A stretch of DNA of 64,000 nucleotides from Janibacter limosus. Lineage in GTDB: Bacteria; Actinomycetota; Actinomycetes; Actinomycetales; Dermatophilaceae. The position numbers and the translations under genes are program-made. Position 1 is the first letter of the stretch, and the number at the start of each line of letters is the position of its first letter. Where the stretch lies: positions 1,116,001 through 1,180,000 of the forward strand of contig NZ_CP036164.1 in NCBI RefSeq assembly GCF_004295485.1, given 5' to 3'. Positions 9,099-19,312 of this stretch are shown here, piece by piece. The notes under the pieces were generated by a model. The model was not told the origin of the DNA. It made no database searches and saw nothing but the letters and a program-made list of their open reading frames with translations.

Positions 9099-9925
9099 GA
9101 GACGTGGCCCGGACCCTCGCCTGCACCCTGGCCACGGCGCGGGCCCTCACGGCGCTGACCCGGTCGCTGCCGACCGCGCTGCGTCGCCCCTGGGAGCGCA
9201 CCAACCACGCCGGCCGGCCCGTCACGCTGCTGGAGGGCCCCGTCGCCGTGGCGGCGGCCCTCACCGGCGTGCTCGCCGGACCTGCGCCCCGCGGTGCTGC
9301 TGCCCTCTCGGTCCTCGTGCCCGGGGTCCTGGGCGGCCTCGACGACCTCGTCGGGGACTCCACGACCAAGGGCCTGCGCGGTCACCTCGGCGCGCTGCGC
9401 TCCGGTCGCGTCACCACGGGGGCCGTCAAGATCGGCGGTCTCGGCGGGGTCGCCGTCGTGGCGGCCCTGATGGAGCTGACATCGCAGGAGACGCCACCCA
9501 CGACGAAGGGAGGGGGATCCCCCCTTCGTCATGCAGCGGTGGACTCCGTCGTCATCGCGGGGAGCGCCAACCTCGTCAACCTGCTGGACCTGAGACCGGG
9601 CCGGGCCGTGAAGGTCACGACCGCGGCCGGACTCGTCCTGATGCTGCCTGCCGGCTCGAGGACGACCGCCGGAGCGGTCGTGGGCGTGGCCGCGCTCCTG
9701 CCCGAGGACCTCGCCGGGGAGTCGATGCTCGGCGACTGCGGCGCCAACGCGTTGGGGTCGCTGCTCGGCCTCGCGCTCGTGCGTGGCCTGCCTCCGCGTG
9801 GCCGACTGGTGGCAGCCGCGGTCGTCACCGGCCTCACGCTCGCGTCGGAGCGCGTCAGCTTCACCCGGGTCATCGAGTCCACCCCCGTGCTGCGCGAGAT
9901 CGACGCCTGGGGCCGAGACCGGTGA
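9095..9925 (+). CDS. MraY/WecA-like polyprenyl-phosphate sugar-phosphate transferase homologue
   Basis: 276 residues, membrane protein with several hydrophobic helices. SANLVNLLDLRPGRA and LGDCGANALGSLLGL resemble the NxxN and GDxGSxxLG-type motifs of the MraY/WecA (GT4-like) family, which moves a phospho-sugar onto undecaprenyl phosphate. The family is normally over 320 residues, so this is a short version, and the usual NLxDGLDGLA and HxH catalytic motifs are not complete. Activity is therefore uncertain. It overlaps steB and the flippase gene by GTGA at both ends, so it belongs to the same translation unit. A poly-G/C palindrome lies in its coding region (9502-9530). Confidence 0.65.
   Translation: MRDVARTLACTLATARALTALTRSLPTALRRPWERTNHAGRPVTLLEGPVAVAAALTGVLAGPAPRGAAALSVLVPGVLGGLDDLVGDSTTKGLRGHLGALRSGRVTTGAVKIGGLGGVAVVAALMELTSQETPPTTKGGGSPLRHAAVDSVVIAGSANLVNLLDLRPGRAVKVTTAAGLVLMLPAGSRTTAGAVVGVAALLPEDLAGESMLGDCGANALGSLLGLALVRGLPPRGRLVAAAVVTGLTLASERVSFTRVIESTPVLREIDAWGRDR
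9502..9530. repeat. In-gene palindrome of the ACGAAGGG/CCCTTCGT motif
   Basis: GACGAAGGG and CCCTTCGTC flank a G-run and C-run (AGGGGGATCCC), giving a hairpin of at least 12 pairs with one extra A. It codes for a TTKGGGSPLR-type linker in a loop of the MraY-like protein. The same motif pair is seen at 30574 and 62977. Confidence 0.6.
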
Positions 9926-11535
9926 GCCGGGTCGCCCGGGACGCCGGGACGGTCGCGGCCATCACCGTGGGCGCCCGCGTGATCGGGTTCCTGCGCTGGG
10001 TCGTCTTCGCCTGGGCCGTCGGTGCCCAGGGCGTCGGCACGGTCTACCAGAGCGTCAACACCGTGCCCAACATCGTCTACGAGATCGCGGCCGGCGGGAT
10101 CCTCGCCGCGGTCGTCGTCCCGCTCGTCGCCGGCCGGATCACTGCCCAGAGCGTGGGGGAGAGCGCCGACGACGTGGCGTCGGCACTGCTGACGCGGACC
10201 CTCGCCGTCCTCGTCCCGCTGGCCCTCGTGCTCGTCCTCGCGGCCCCGCTCATCAGCCGGGCGCTCCTGGGTGACCTCGAGGACCGCGTCGACGGCGCCG
10301 TGGCCCTGGGCACCCGACTGCTGGTGCTCTTCAGCCCGCAGGTGGTGCTCTACGGCGTCGGCATCGTCGTCTCGGGCGTCCTGCAGGCCCACCGGCGCTT
10401 CGTCGCCGCCGCGCTCGCGCCGTTGCTGTCCAGCCTCGTGGTCATCGCCACCTACGTGGCGTGGGCCCTGATGGTGCCCGCCGGCACCGGCCCCGAGGAG
10501 GTGGGCACACGCGAGTGGCTGCTGCTCGGTGGCGGCACCACCCTCGGCGTCGTGGCCATGTCGGTGCCGCTCCTCGTCGTCGCGACCGCCGCCGGGATCC
10601 GGCTACGGCCACGATGGCGCCTGTCGCAGGAGATCGGCGCGCGGGCGCGCTCACTCGCGGGCGCAGGGGTGCTCGCGCTGGTGGCCCAGCAGGTCACCGT
10701 GCTCGTCACCCTCGCCGTCGCCAACCGCTCGGGTGGCGACGGCGCCCTGGTCGTGCAGAACTACGTGCAGGCGCTCTACCTGCTGCCCTACGCCGTGCTC
10801 GCGGTCCCGGTGGCCACGGCGGTCTTCCCCCTCCTGGCCAGCAGCGCGACCGGCAGCCCCGAGGTGCAGGCCTCGGCCGCCTCGACCCTGGCCGCCTCGC
10901 TGCGTGCCGTGATCGTCCTCGGCGCGGCGGCCGTCGCCGGCCTGATCGCCGCAGCCAGCCCCATCGGCGATGTCTTCGCCGAGATCGACCGGGGGAGCGA
11001 GGGGGCCCATGCGCTCCAAGCAATGCCGTCGGCGCTCATCGCCATGGCTCCGGGGCTGGTGGCCTTCGGCGTGACCGCTGTCGCGCTGCGGGCGCTCTAT
11101 GCCCGGGGCCGACCGCTGCGAGCCGGCGCGCACATGGCGGCCGGGTGGCTCGTCGCGGCAGTCATCCCGGTCCTCACCCTGGGTGACGACTCGGGGGCGC
11201 GCCGCACGCTCGTCACCCTCGGCCTCGCCTCCACGATCGGCATGGGAGTGGCCGCCGTCGGGCTGCTCAGCCGGGTCCGCGCCGACTGGGGGCCCGGTGC
11301 GCTGAGCGGGCTGGCCCGCGCCGCGGTCCTCGCGGCAGCCGCCGTCGCCCTCGGCCTGCTCGTGCACGCCCTCGCCCGGGGGCACTGGCCGGACGCGGCC
11401 GCAGCCGCCACGCTCCTCGGGGCCGTCGTGGCGCTCGGCGTCGCGGCGCTCGTGCTGCTCATCGGCCTCCGGCTCGACCCGGCACTGCGAGGCCGTGTCC
11501 CCGGGCTGCGTCGCGCTGGCAGGACGAGAGGATGA
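9922..11535 (+). CDS. murJ: MurJ/MviN-type lipid flippase (MOP superfamily)
   Basis: 537 residues with about 14 hydrophobic helices. The N-terminal MOP signature (GFLRWVVFAWAVG, QSVNTVPNIVYEIAAGGILAA) matches the MurJ family, which turns lipid-linked glycan precursors from the inner to the outer leaflet. Actinobacterial MurJ for peptidoglycan usually sits near the chromosome origin and carries a C-terminal pseudokinase; this one has none and is placed with a MraY-like protein and a GT4 enzyme. It may be a second, dedicated flippase. Which lipid it moves cannot be read from sequence. Confidence 0.8.
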   Translation: MSRVARDAGTVAAITVGARVIGFLRWVVFAWAVGAQGVGTVYQSVNTVPNIVYEIAAGGILAAVVVPLVAGRITAQSVGESADDVASALLTRTLAVLVPLALVLVLAAPLISRALLGDLEDRVDGAVALGTRLLVLFSPQVVLYGVGIVVSGVLQAHRRFVAAALAPLLSSLVVIATYVAWALMVPAGTGPEEVGTREWLLLGGGTTLGVVAMSVPLLVVATAAGIRLRPRWRLSQEIGARARSLAGAGVLALVAQQVTVLVTLAVANRSGGDGALVVQNYVQALYLLPYAVLAVPVATAVFPLLASSATGSPEVQASAASTLAASLRAVIVLGAAAVAGLIAAASPIGDVFAEIDRGSEGAHALQAMPSALIAMAPGLVAFGVTAVALRALYARGRPLRAGAHMAAGWLVAAVIPVLTLGDDSGARRTLVTLGLASTIGMGVAAVGLLSRVRADWGPGALSGLARAAVLAAAAVALGLLVHALARGHWPDAAAAATLLGAVVALGVAALVLLIGLRLDPALRGRVPGLRRAGRTRG

Positions 11536-11539
11536 CCGC

Positions 11540-12589
11540 ATGAGGATCTTGCTCTGCGTGGCCAGCGCGGCCGGGGGGATCGGCACCCATGTGGCCGACC
11601 TCGCCGCGTCCCTGGCTCGAGCCGGCCACGAGGTACAGGTGGCGACCGACCCCGACACGCGGGCGCGGTTCGACCTGCCCGGGAGGGCGCTGCTCACCGC
11701 CCGGGGACTCAGGGACCTCGCCCGGAGCGCCGATGTCGTGCATGCGCATGGCTTCCGGGCCGGGCTCGTCGCAGCGACCGTGGTGGGGCCGACTCCCTTC
11801 GTCATCAGCCTGCACAACCCGGTGCGCGGATCCGGGCTCTCCCCACGTCGGATCGTGGGCGAGCTGGCCGCGCGGGCCGTCATGCGCAGAGCCGATCTCG
11901 TGACGGGTGCCAGCCGTGACCTCGTGCGGGACGCTCGCGCGCTCGGAGCCCGCCGGGCCGAGCTGGCGGAGGTCCCCTCGCCGCGGGTGCCGGGACTGCT
12001 CAAGGCCGACCGCGACGGGTGGCGCGCCGCGCAGCGCGATGGCTTCCTCGCGGCGCAGGGGCTCGAGCCCGCTCTCGCCGTCGTCCTCACCCTCGCCCGC
12101 GTGGCTCCGCAGAAGGGCCTGCCGGACCTTGCCGGTGCGTGCGACAGCAGCGAAGGGAGCGCGCAGTGGGTGCTCGTGGGGCCGGGGCAGGACACCATCT
12201 CCTCCGACGTCCCCGAGCTGGGCGTGCACCTGGCTGGTGCTGCACGCGACGTGTCTCCCTGGTTGCTGGCCGCGGACGTGCTGCTCGTGCCGAGCGAGTG
12301 GGAAGCCCGGGCACTGGTCGTGCAGGAGGCCATGGCGGCCGGTGTGCCTGTCGTCGCGACCGATGTCGGCGGGCTGCCCGACCTGCTCACCGACGTCGGT
12401 GTCCTCGTGCGGCCGCATCCTCGGGGCACCTTCGCGCACCGTCTCGCCGCCGCTGTCGACGACCTCCTGGACGCCCCCGGTCGTGCGTCGGCCCTGGCTT
12501 TCGCCGCCAGGGAGCGGGCTCGCGGCTGGGACGGTCTCGACCAGAGCGCGACTCGCTGGACCCTGCGGTACTCAGCCGTGCAAACGTGA
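11540..12589 (+). CDS. GT4-family glycosyltransferase
   Basis: 349 residues from ATG 11540; the ATG at 11532 hits a stop after three codons and is excluded. GT-B fold: N-terminal acceptor domain with [22 protein letters not shown]-terminal donor domain with [13 protein letters not shown] and the EX7E-like [19 protein letters not shown], followed by [13 protein letters not shown]. This family uses nucleotide sugars on lipid or polysaccharide acceptors. Its place behind a flippase suggests envelope glycan assembly. There is no signal peptide, so it acts on the cytoplasmic side. Substrate unknown. Confidence 0.85.
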   Translation: MRILLCVASAAGGIGTHVADLAASLARAGHEVQVATDPDTRARFDLPGRALLTARGLRDLARSADVVHAHGFRAGLVAATVVGPTPFVISLHNPVRGSGLSPRRIVGELAARAVMRRADLVTGASRDLVRDARALGARRAELAEVPSPRVPGLLKADRDGWRAAQRDGFLAAQGLEPALAVVLTLARVAPQKGLPDLAGACDSSEGSAQWVLVGPGQDTISSDVPELGVHLAGAARDVSPWLLAADVLLVPSEWEARALVVQEAMAAGVPVVATDVGGLPDLLTDVGVLVRPHPRGTFAHRLAAAVDDLLDAPGRASALAFAARERARGWDGLDQSATRWTLRYSAVQT

Positions 12590-12591
12590 CG

Positions 12592-12605
12592 TAGATTGGA
12601 ACCCC
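12592..12605 (+). promoter_or_regulatory. Likely leaderless promoter of pyrG
   Basis: TAGATT (12592-12597) is a good -10 hexamer ending 8 bases before the pyrG GTG, just after the GT4 stop. No ribosome site precedes the start. This arrangement suggests that the transcript begins at or near the GTG. Confidence 0.45.
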
Positions 12606-14327
<1,722 letters not shown>

Positions 14328-14335
14328 CCGCCGGC

Positions 14336-14357
14336 GCGACCCCCTGACGGGGGTCGC
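14336..14357. terminator. Bidirectional terminator between pyrG and the minus-strand gene
   Basis: GCGACCCCC and GGGGGTCGC form a perfect 9-bp stem with loop TGAC, 8 bases after the pyrG stop and 6 bases before the end of the convergent gene at 14364. Suited to both directions. Confidence 0.75.
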
Positions 14358-14363
14358 GCAGGC

Positions 14364-15878
14364 TCACTGGTAGGACACGAACCACGGCACGGGGGAGACG
14401 TCCCGCACGGTCTCCTCCGGTGTGAAGGTCGGCGTGTCCTCGTCGATGAAGTTCTTCCACCCGAGATGCACCTCCTCGGGCAGGTCCGTCTGGATCGCCG
14501 CCCAGGTCTCCTGCTTCAGCTCGGGGGTGCCGTGCCCGTCGACGTGGACGACGACGGCCAGCTCCGGCAGGTCGGTGCGGATCCGGTCCCGGTCGCGCAG
14601 CATCTGCAGCTGGAACTGGTGGAGGGTGAAGACCTTCTGCGGCAGGTCGTGGTCGCGGGTGAGCTTCGCCAGCCAGGTCGCGACCTCGTTGACCTCGTCC
14701 GCCTCGACATGACCGATCCGCTGCAGCGGCCTCTCGTCCGGACCGATGCGCCACTCGGGGTCGAGCGCGAGACCGACGTGCGGCTCGGTGAGCAGGCTCG
14801 TGTAGCGCTTGGCCTGGGAGAGGAAGTCGGCTCGTCCGGGCTGGAGGTCGAGCACGACGTAGACGCCGGCCTCGCCCGCTGCGTCGACCCATGGCCGCAG
14901 CATCTCGGGGTCGGCCTCGCTGGAGTAGTCGCCATCGGCACCGGCTGCGGAGTCCGCGATCGTCGCGATGATCTCGAAGGCGGGCACCACGCGCTCCCGG
15001 ACGAGGTCCTGGTACTCCTGGGCGAGGTCCTGGGCGCGCTCGACCGCGGCGTCGAGATCCTGCTCGCCGAGGAGACCCAGGCCGGGGACTCCGGGGTGCC
15101 CGTAGAGAGCGATCATCCGCCGCCCGGGGAAGGGCAGGACACCTCCGCCGGGCAGCTCAGGGGCCATCGTGGCCATCCGGGCGGCCCCGGCCAGTGCCGT
15201 GGTCGCCAGTCCGGGGGCGTCGCCGACCACCACGAGGGGCAGCGGCGGGTCGGCGCGGACGGCTGCCACGACGGGGTCGGCGCGAGGGTCGTCGGATCGC
15301 AGCACCTGGACCACGTCGCCCGCGCCTAGCGCCGAGCGGACCGTCGCGATCGCCGCAGCGTGCGCGACCGGGTCGGGGGTGACCACGACCACCGGGTGTG
15401 TCGCGACCGTGAGCGCAGGCAGCGTGTCGACCTCGTCCCGGCTCGACACCGCCTCGCTCCAGCGCCCATCACCGTCGGGGCCCCGCCGGACCAGTCGCTC
15501 GCAGCCGAGACGGTCGAGCTCCGCGCCCAGCCCCTCGCCGTCGAGGAGACACGGCACACCCGCTTGCGTCGCGAGGAGGGTCGCTGCCTCGAGGTCATCG
15601 CCCGTGGTGCCCGGCGCCACGACCACGACGGCAGGGGCCGAGACGAAGAGCGCCTTGGAGGCCGCGAGCGCGCTCGCGGCCGGGTCGCCCGCAGCGATGA
15701 CCGGCCCTGTCGGTGGGGAGACCCGCACGCCGTCGGAGCCGCTGTCCCCGGTCGTGCCCACCAACCAGGTCGCTCCCGCAGCGACGCCCAGGGCGACGAC
15801 ACCCCCGACGAGGACCACGCGCCGACCTGGTGCGCCTTGGGTTGCTGCTGACATCCCGGACTCCCCTGATCCAGCCAT
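14364..15878 (-). CDS. Exported or membrane-anchored protein, unknown function
   Basis: About 504 residues from ATG 15878 (ATG 15854 gives an N-terminus MSAATQG, also plausible). One N-terminal hydrophobic helix (RRVVLVGGVVALGVAAGATWLVG) without lipobox. Residues about 50-250 show repeated beta-alpha units such as VVVVAPGTTGDDLEAATLLATQAGVPCLL, weakly like cell-wall-binding repeat 2 modules. The C-terminal 250 residues (LYGHPGVPGLGLLGEQD, VGLALDPEWRIGP, TLHQFQLQMLRDRDRI, VVHVDGHG) look like a TIM-barrel-type domain. No enzyme family is recognised. It is transcribed alone, divergent from a Nudix gene. Confidence 0.7.
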   Translation of the reverse strand: MAGSGESGMSAATQGAPGRRVVLVGGVVALGVAAGATWLVGTTGDSGSDGVRVSPPTGPVIAAGDPAASALAASKALFVSAPAVVVVAPGTTGDDLEAATLLATQAGVPCLLDGEGLGAELDRLGCERLVRRGPDGDGRWSEAVSSRDEVDTLPALTVATHPVVVVTPDPVAHAAAIATVRSALGAGDVVQVLRSDDPRADPVVAAVRADPPLPLVVVGDAPGLATTALAGAARMATMAPELPGGGVLPFPGRRMIALYGHPGVPGLGLLGEQDLDAAVERAQDLAQEYQDLVRERVVPAFEIIATIADSAAGADGDYSSEADPEMLRPWVDAAGEAGVYVVLDLQPGRADFLSQAKRYTSLLTEPHVGLALDPEWRIGPDERPLQRIGHVEADEVNEVATWLAKLTRDHDLPQKVFTLHQFQLQMLRDRDRIRTDLPELAVVVHVDGHGTPELKQETWAAIQTDLPEEVHLGWKNFIDEDTPTFTPEETVRDVSPVPWFVSYQ

Positions 15879-15961
15879 GCTCCGACCATAGGTCGCCTGC
15901 TGCGTCACGTCCGGCAGGACCACCGCGGGGCCCTCCGCGTGTCCGCCCGTAGGATCGCAGG
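15879..15961. promoter_or_regulatory. Divergent leaderless promoters
   Basis: On the minus strand TATGGT (15890-15885) stands 6 bases before the ATG at 15878. On the plus strand TAGGAT (15950-15955) stands 6 bases before the ATG at 15962. Neither start has a clear ribosome site. Both fit the leaderless pattern seen elsewhere in the window. Confidence 0.5.
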
Positions 15962-16609
15962 ATGACGTCCGCACCCGATCCGCTGCGCGACGAGCTCGCC
16001 ACCCCGTCGGTCATCTCGAGCGAGGTGGTCTTCGACGGCGCGGTCTGGGACGTGCGACGCGACACGTTCGACCTCGAGGGCCAGACCCTGGTCCGTGAGG
16101 TCGTCGACCACCCCGGTGCCGTGGCCGTCCTCGCTCTCGACGAGGACGGTGACGCGCTGCTCATCCGCCAGTACCGGCACCCCGTCGCCGCCCACGAGTG
16201 GGAGATCCCCGCCGGTCTGCTCGACATCGCGGGAGAGGACCCGCTCGTGGCCGCGCAGCGCGAGCTCCTGGAGGAGGCCGACGTCACCGCGGACGACTGG
16301 GCCGTGCTCGTCGACTACTTCACCTCGCCGGGCGGCCTGGACGAGGCCATCCGGGTCTACCTGGCCCGTGGGCTGCACCCGGTCGCGGAGTCGGAGCGGC
16401 ACGAGCGCGACGGCGAGGAGGCGCTCATCGTCCACCGCACGGTGCCCCTCGACGAGATCGCCGAGGCCGTCCTGTCCGGCGACCTGCACAACTCGACCCT
16501 GATCATCGCCGCCCTGGCGGCGCGATCGGCACGCGAGGGTGAGTGGTCCTCCCTTCGTCCGGCCGACAGCCCGTGGCCGGCGCACCCGGGTCGTCGGTCC
16601 ACGGCCTGA
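15962..16609 (+). CDS. Nudix hydrolase, ADP-ribose pyrophosphatase type
   Basis: 215 residues. The Nudix box is GLLDIAGEDPLVAAQRELLEEA with the REXXEE core intact; the usual final Gly is Ala. The upstream IRQYRHPV and WEIPAG are typical of ADP-ribose/NDP-sugar pyrophosphatases of the Rv1700 type, which in Mycobacterium also lies just downstream of pyrG. It likely clears ADP-ribose to AMP and ribose 5-phosphate. It may share only the intergenic region with the exported protein gene. aspS follows 141 bases later. Confidence 0.87.
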   Translation: MTSAPDPLRDELATPSVISSEVVFDGAVWDVRRDTFDLEGQTLVREVVDHPGAVAVLALDEDGDALLIRQYRHPVAAHEWEIPAGLLDIAGEDPLVAAQRELLEEADVTADDWAVLVDYFTSPGGLDEAIRVYLARGLHPVAESERHERDGEEALIVHRTVPLDEIAEAVLSGDLHNSTLIIAALAARSAREGEWSSLRPADSPWPAHPGRRSTA

Positions 16610-16690
16610 CGCCGGGCCCGAGCCTGCCGTGAGACGGGAGCGGTCCGCGCTCGCGCCACAACCCGTTCGCGGGAGACCGCCGGGTCTTCG

Positions 16691-16743
16691 TAGGATGGGG
16701 GCGCCCGCGCGACCCGCCGGGCGCTGTCGAAGGACAAGGAAGA
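16691..16743 (+). promoter_or_regulatory. aspS promoter and ribosome site
   Basis: TAGGAT (16691-16696) is a -10 candidate giving a leader of about 45-50 bases. The purine run AAGGACAAGGAAG (about 16731-16743) before GTG 16751 serves as ribosome site. No T-box-like structure was seen. Confidence 0.4.
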
Positions 16744-16750
16744 TCACCCC

Positions 16751-18568
16751 GTGCTCCGCACCCACGAAGCCGGCACCCTGCGTGCCGAGCACTCCGGCCA
16801 GACCGTCACCCTCACCGGCTGGGTGGGACGCCGACGTGATCACGGTGGCGTGGCCTTCCTCGACCTGCGCGATGCCTCCGGGGTGGCCCAGGTCGTCGCG
16901 CGTGACGAGGTCCTGACCGGTGCGGCGCACGACCTGCGCAACGAGTACGTCGTCAAGGTCGTCGGTGAGGTCACGGCGCGTGACCCCAAGGACGTCAACC
17001 CCGACCTGCCGACCGGTGAGATCGACGTCGTCGCGTCCACCATCGAGGTGCTGAGCACGGCCGACCCGCTGCCCTTCCAGATCGACGAGCGCGTCAGCGT
17101 CGGCGAGGAGGCGCGCCTGAAGCACCGCTACCTCGACCTGCGCCGCCCGGGCGCCACCAGCGCCGGCGCCGGCCTGCGGCTGCGCAGCAAGGTCAACGCC
17201 GCCGCCCGCAGCGTGCTGGCGGACCGTGACTTCGTCGAGATCGAGACCCCGACCCTCACCCGCTCCACCCCCGAAGGCGCGCGCGACTTCCTCGTGCCAG
17301 CGCGCCTGGCGCCGGGCGAGTGGTACGCGCTGCCGCAGAGCCCGCAGCTCTTCAAGCAGCTGCTCATGGTCGCCGGCATGGAGCGCTACTACCAGATCGC
17401 GCGCTGCTACCGCGACGAGGACTTCCGCGCCGACCGGCAGCCGGAGTTCACCCAGCTCGACATCGAGATGTCCTTCGTCGAGCAGGACGACGTCATCGAG
17501 CTCGGCGAGGCGATCGCCAAGGCCGTCTGGGGCACCATCGGTGTCGAGCTGGACGCTCCCTTCCAGCGGATGACCTACGCGGAGGCGATGGAGCGCTTCG
17601 GCTCCGACAAGCCGGACCTGCGCTTCGGCGTCGAGCTGGTCGACTGCACCGAGTACTTCGCCGACACCCCCTTCCGCGTCTTCAAGAACGACTACGTCGG
17701 CGCCGTCGTCATGCCCGGTGGCGCCAGCCAGCCGCGCCGCCAGTTCGACGCCTGGCAGGAGTGGGCCAAGCAGCGTGGCGCCAAGGGCCTGGCCTATGTC
17801 ACGGTCGGTGAGGACGGCGAGCTCGGCGGCCCGGTCGCCAAGAACATCTCGGACGAGGAGAAGGCCGGCCTGGCCGCTCACGTCGGTGCCCAGCCGGGCG
17901 ACTGCATCTTCTTCGCCGCGGACAAGCCCAAGGCCGCGCGTGCCCTCCTCGGCGCAGCCCGTCAGGAGATCGCCAAGAAGTGCGAGCTCATCGACGAGAG
18001 TGCCTGGTCCTTCCTCTGGGTCGTCGACGCGCCGCTCTTCGAGCCGACCGGTGACGCCGTCGCCGCGGGTGACGTCGCGGTCGGTGGCGGTGCGTGGACT
18101 GCGGTCCACCACGCCTTCACCAGCCCCAAGCCGGAGTTCATCGACACCTTCGACACCGACCCCGGCCCCGCGCTGGCCTACGCCTACGACCTCGTCTGCA
18201 ACGGCAACGAGATCAGTGGCGGGTCGATCCGTATCCACCGCAAGGACGTGCAGGAGCGGGTCTTCGCGGTCATGGGGCTCGACGAGGCCTCTGCGCAGGA
18301 GAAGTTCGGCTTCCTCCTCGAGGCCTTCAAGTTCGGCGCCCCGCCGCACGGCGGCATCGCCTTCGGCTGGGACCGGATCTGCATGCTCCTGCTCGGCGCC
18401 GACTCGATCCGCGACGTCATCGCCTTCCCCAAGTCCGGCGGCGGGTACGACCCGCTGACCGACGCGCCCGCCGCGATCACCCCGGAGCAGCGCAAGGAGG
18501 CCGGCATCGACGCGAAGCCGCGCAAGGACGAGGACGCGGCCGCCGACGCGGAGCAGACAGGAGCCTGA
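16751..18568 (+). CDS. aspS: Aspartyl-tRNA synthetase
   Basis: 605 residues, bacterial type. N-terminal OB anticodon-binding domain (about 1-110, [22 protein letters not shown]), class II core with motif 2 [25 protein letters not shown], a GAD insertion domain (about 290-420), and motif 3 [13 protein letters not shown] near the end. Whether it is discriminating for tRNA-Asp or also charges tRNA-Asn cannot be decided without seeing asnS and gatCAB. A HAD gene follows by 4 bases. Confidence 0.96.
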   Translation: MLRTHEAGTLRAEHSGQTVTLTGWVGRRRDHGGVAFLDLRDASGVAQVVARDEVLTGAAHDLRNEYVVKVVGEVTARDPKDVNPDLPTGEIDVVASTIEVLSTADPLPFQIDERVSVGEEARLKHRYLDLRRPGATSAGAGLRLRSKVNAAARSVLADRDFVEIETPTLTRSTPEGARDFLVPARLAPGEWYALPQSPQLFKQLLMVAGMERYYQIARCYRDEDFRADRQPEFTQLDIEMSFVEQDDVIELGEAIAKAVWGTIGVELDAPFQRMTYAEAMERFGSDKPDLRFGVELVDCTEYFADTPFRVFKNDYVGAVVMPGGASQPRRQFDAWQEWAKQRGAKGLAYVTVGEDGELGGPVAKNISDEEKAGLAAHVGAQPGDCIFFAADKPKAARALLGAARQEIAKKCELIDESAWSFLWVVDAPLFEPTGDAVAAGDVAVGGGAWTAVHHAFTSPKPEFIDTFDTDPGPALAYAYDLVCNGNEISGGSIRIHRKDVQERVFAVMGLDEASAQEKFGFLLEAFKFGAPPHGGIAFGWDRICMLLLGADSIRDVIAFPKSGGGYDPLTDAPAAITPEQRKEAGIDAKPRKDEDAAADAEQTGA

Positions 18569-18572
18569 GCCG

Positions 18573-19211
18573 ATGAGCACGCCGGTCGAGGTGCTGCTGT
18601 GGGACTGCGACGGCGTCCTGCAGCATGGACGCTTCGACTGGCGTGCTCGTCTCGACGGCTCGGTCCGGCCGGGTTTTGCGCGGCGGGTCTTCGAGGCCGA
18701 GCTGCCCGCCCTGCGTGGGGAGCGGCCGCTGCGCACGGTGCTCGAGGAGCTGCTGCACGTGGAGGGGGAGCACGGTGGCCACGTGCCCGTCACCGTCGAG
18801 GACCTGCTCATCATCTGGGAGCAGTTCGACCTCGACCCGGAGGCGGTGGCAGTGCTCACGGCGGTGCGCGAGCTCGGGGTTCGCTGCATGCTGGCGACCA
18901 ACCAGCAGGACCACCGGGTGCAGCACATGCGTGGGGTGCGTGGCTACGACGACCTCGTCGACGGCTCGTACTACTCCAGCGAGATGGGGGCGATGAAGCC
19001 CGACCCGGCGTTCTTCGAGCACATCCTCGACGACCTCGATCTGCCTGCCGAGCGCATCGGGTTCGTCGACGACCTCGCGAGCAATGTCGCCGCCGCGCGG
19101 TCCGTGGGCATCCGGGCGGTGTGCCACGACCCGCAGGCCGGCGCCTCGGGGCTGGTCGAGGTCCTGACCCCGCTCGTGCCCGGTCTGGCCCCTGTCACCG
19201 CACGACCTTAA
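18573..19211 (+). CDS. HAD-IA family hydrolase
   Basis: 212 residues. Motif I LLWDCDGVLQ (nucleophile Asp about 11), motif II MLATNQQ, motif III Lys in MGAMKPDPAFFEHIL, motif IV GFVDDLASNV. A helical cap lies between I and II. Substrate unknown; similar proteins act on small phosphoesters. The last codons GCA CGA CCT TAA lie inside the first copy of a palindromic repeat, so the C-terminus (TARP) and the stop come from the repeat. Likely cotranscribed with aspS. Confidence 0.85.
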   Translation: MSTPVEVLLWDCDGVLQHGRFDWRARLDGSVRPGFARRVFEAELPALRGERPLRTVLEELLHVEGEHGGHVPVTVEDLLIIWEQFDLDPEAVAVLTAVRELGVRCMLATNQQDHRVQHMRGVRGYDDLVDGSYYSSEMGAMKPDPAFFEHILDDLDLPAERIGFVDDLASNVAAARSVGIRAVCHDPQAGASGLVEVLTPLVPGLAPVTARP

Positions 19212-19312
19212 GGTTGTGCGGTGAGTGGGGGCACGACCTTGAGGTTGTGCGGTGAGTGGGGGCACGACCTTAAGGTTGTGCGGTGAGTGGGGGCACGACC
19301 TCAAGGACGTGC
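19200..19312. repeat. Four tandem 20-bp palindromes, 31-bp period
   Basis: Copies at 19200, 19231, 19262 and 19293, each a near-perfect 20-bp palindrome of type GCACGACCTTAAGGTTGTGC, separated by the 11-base spacer GGTGAGTGGGG. Copy 1 and 3 are identical, copy 2 has a G and copy 4 has three changes. The array joins two convergent genes: the HAD stop lies in copy 1, and the Nudix stop (minus strand) in copy 4. Both proteins end in ARP because each reads the same arm. It may act as a bidirectional terminator or be a mobile or REP-like repeat. Confidence 0.85.

Noticed and set aside
15905..18928. 1007-codon minus-strand open frame
   Set aside because: Antisense shadow of aspS and neighbours; these have clear family motifs on the plus strand.
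19200..19312. CRISPR array
   Set aside because: Spacers are identical (GGTGAGTGGGG), repeats are perfect palindromes of 20 bases, and no cas genes are near.
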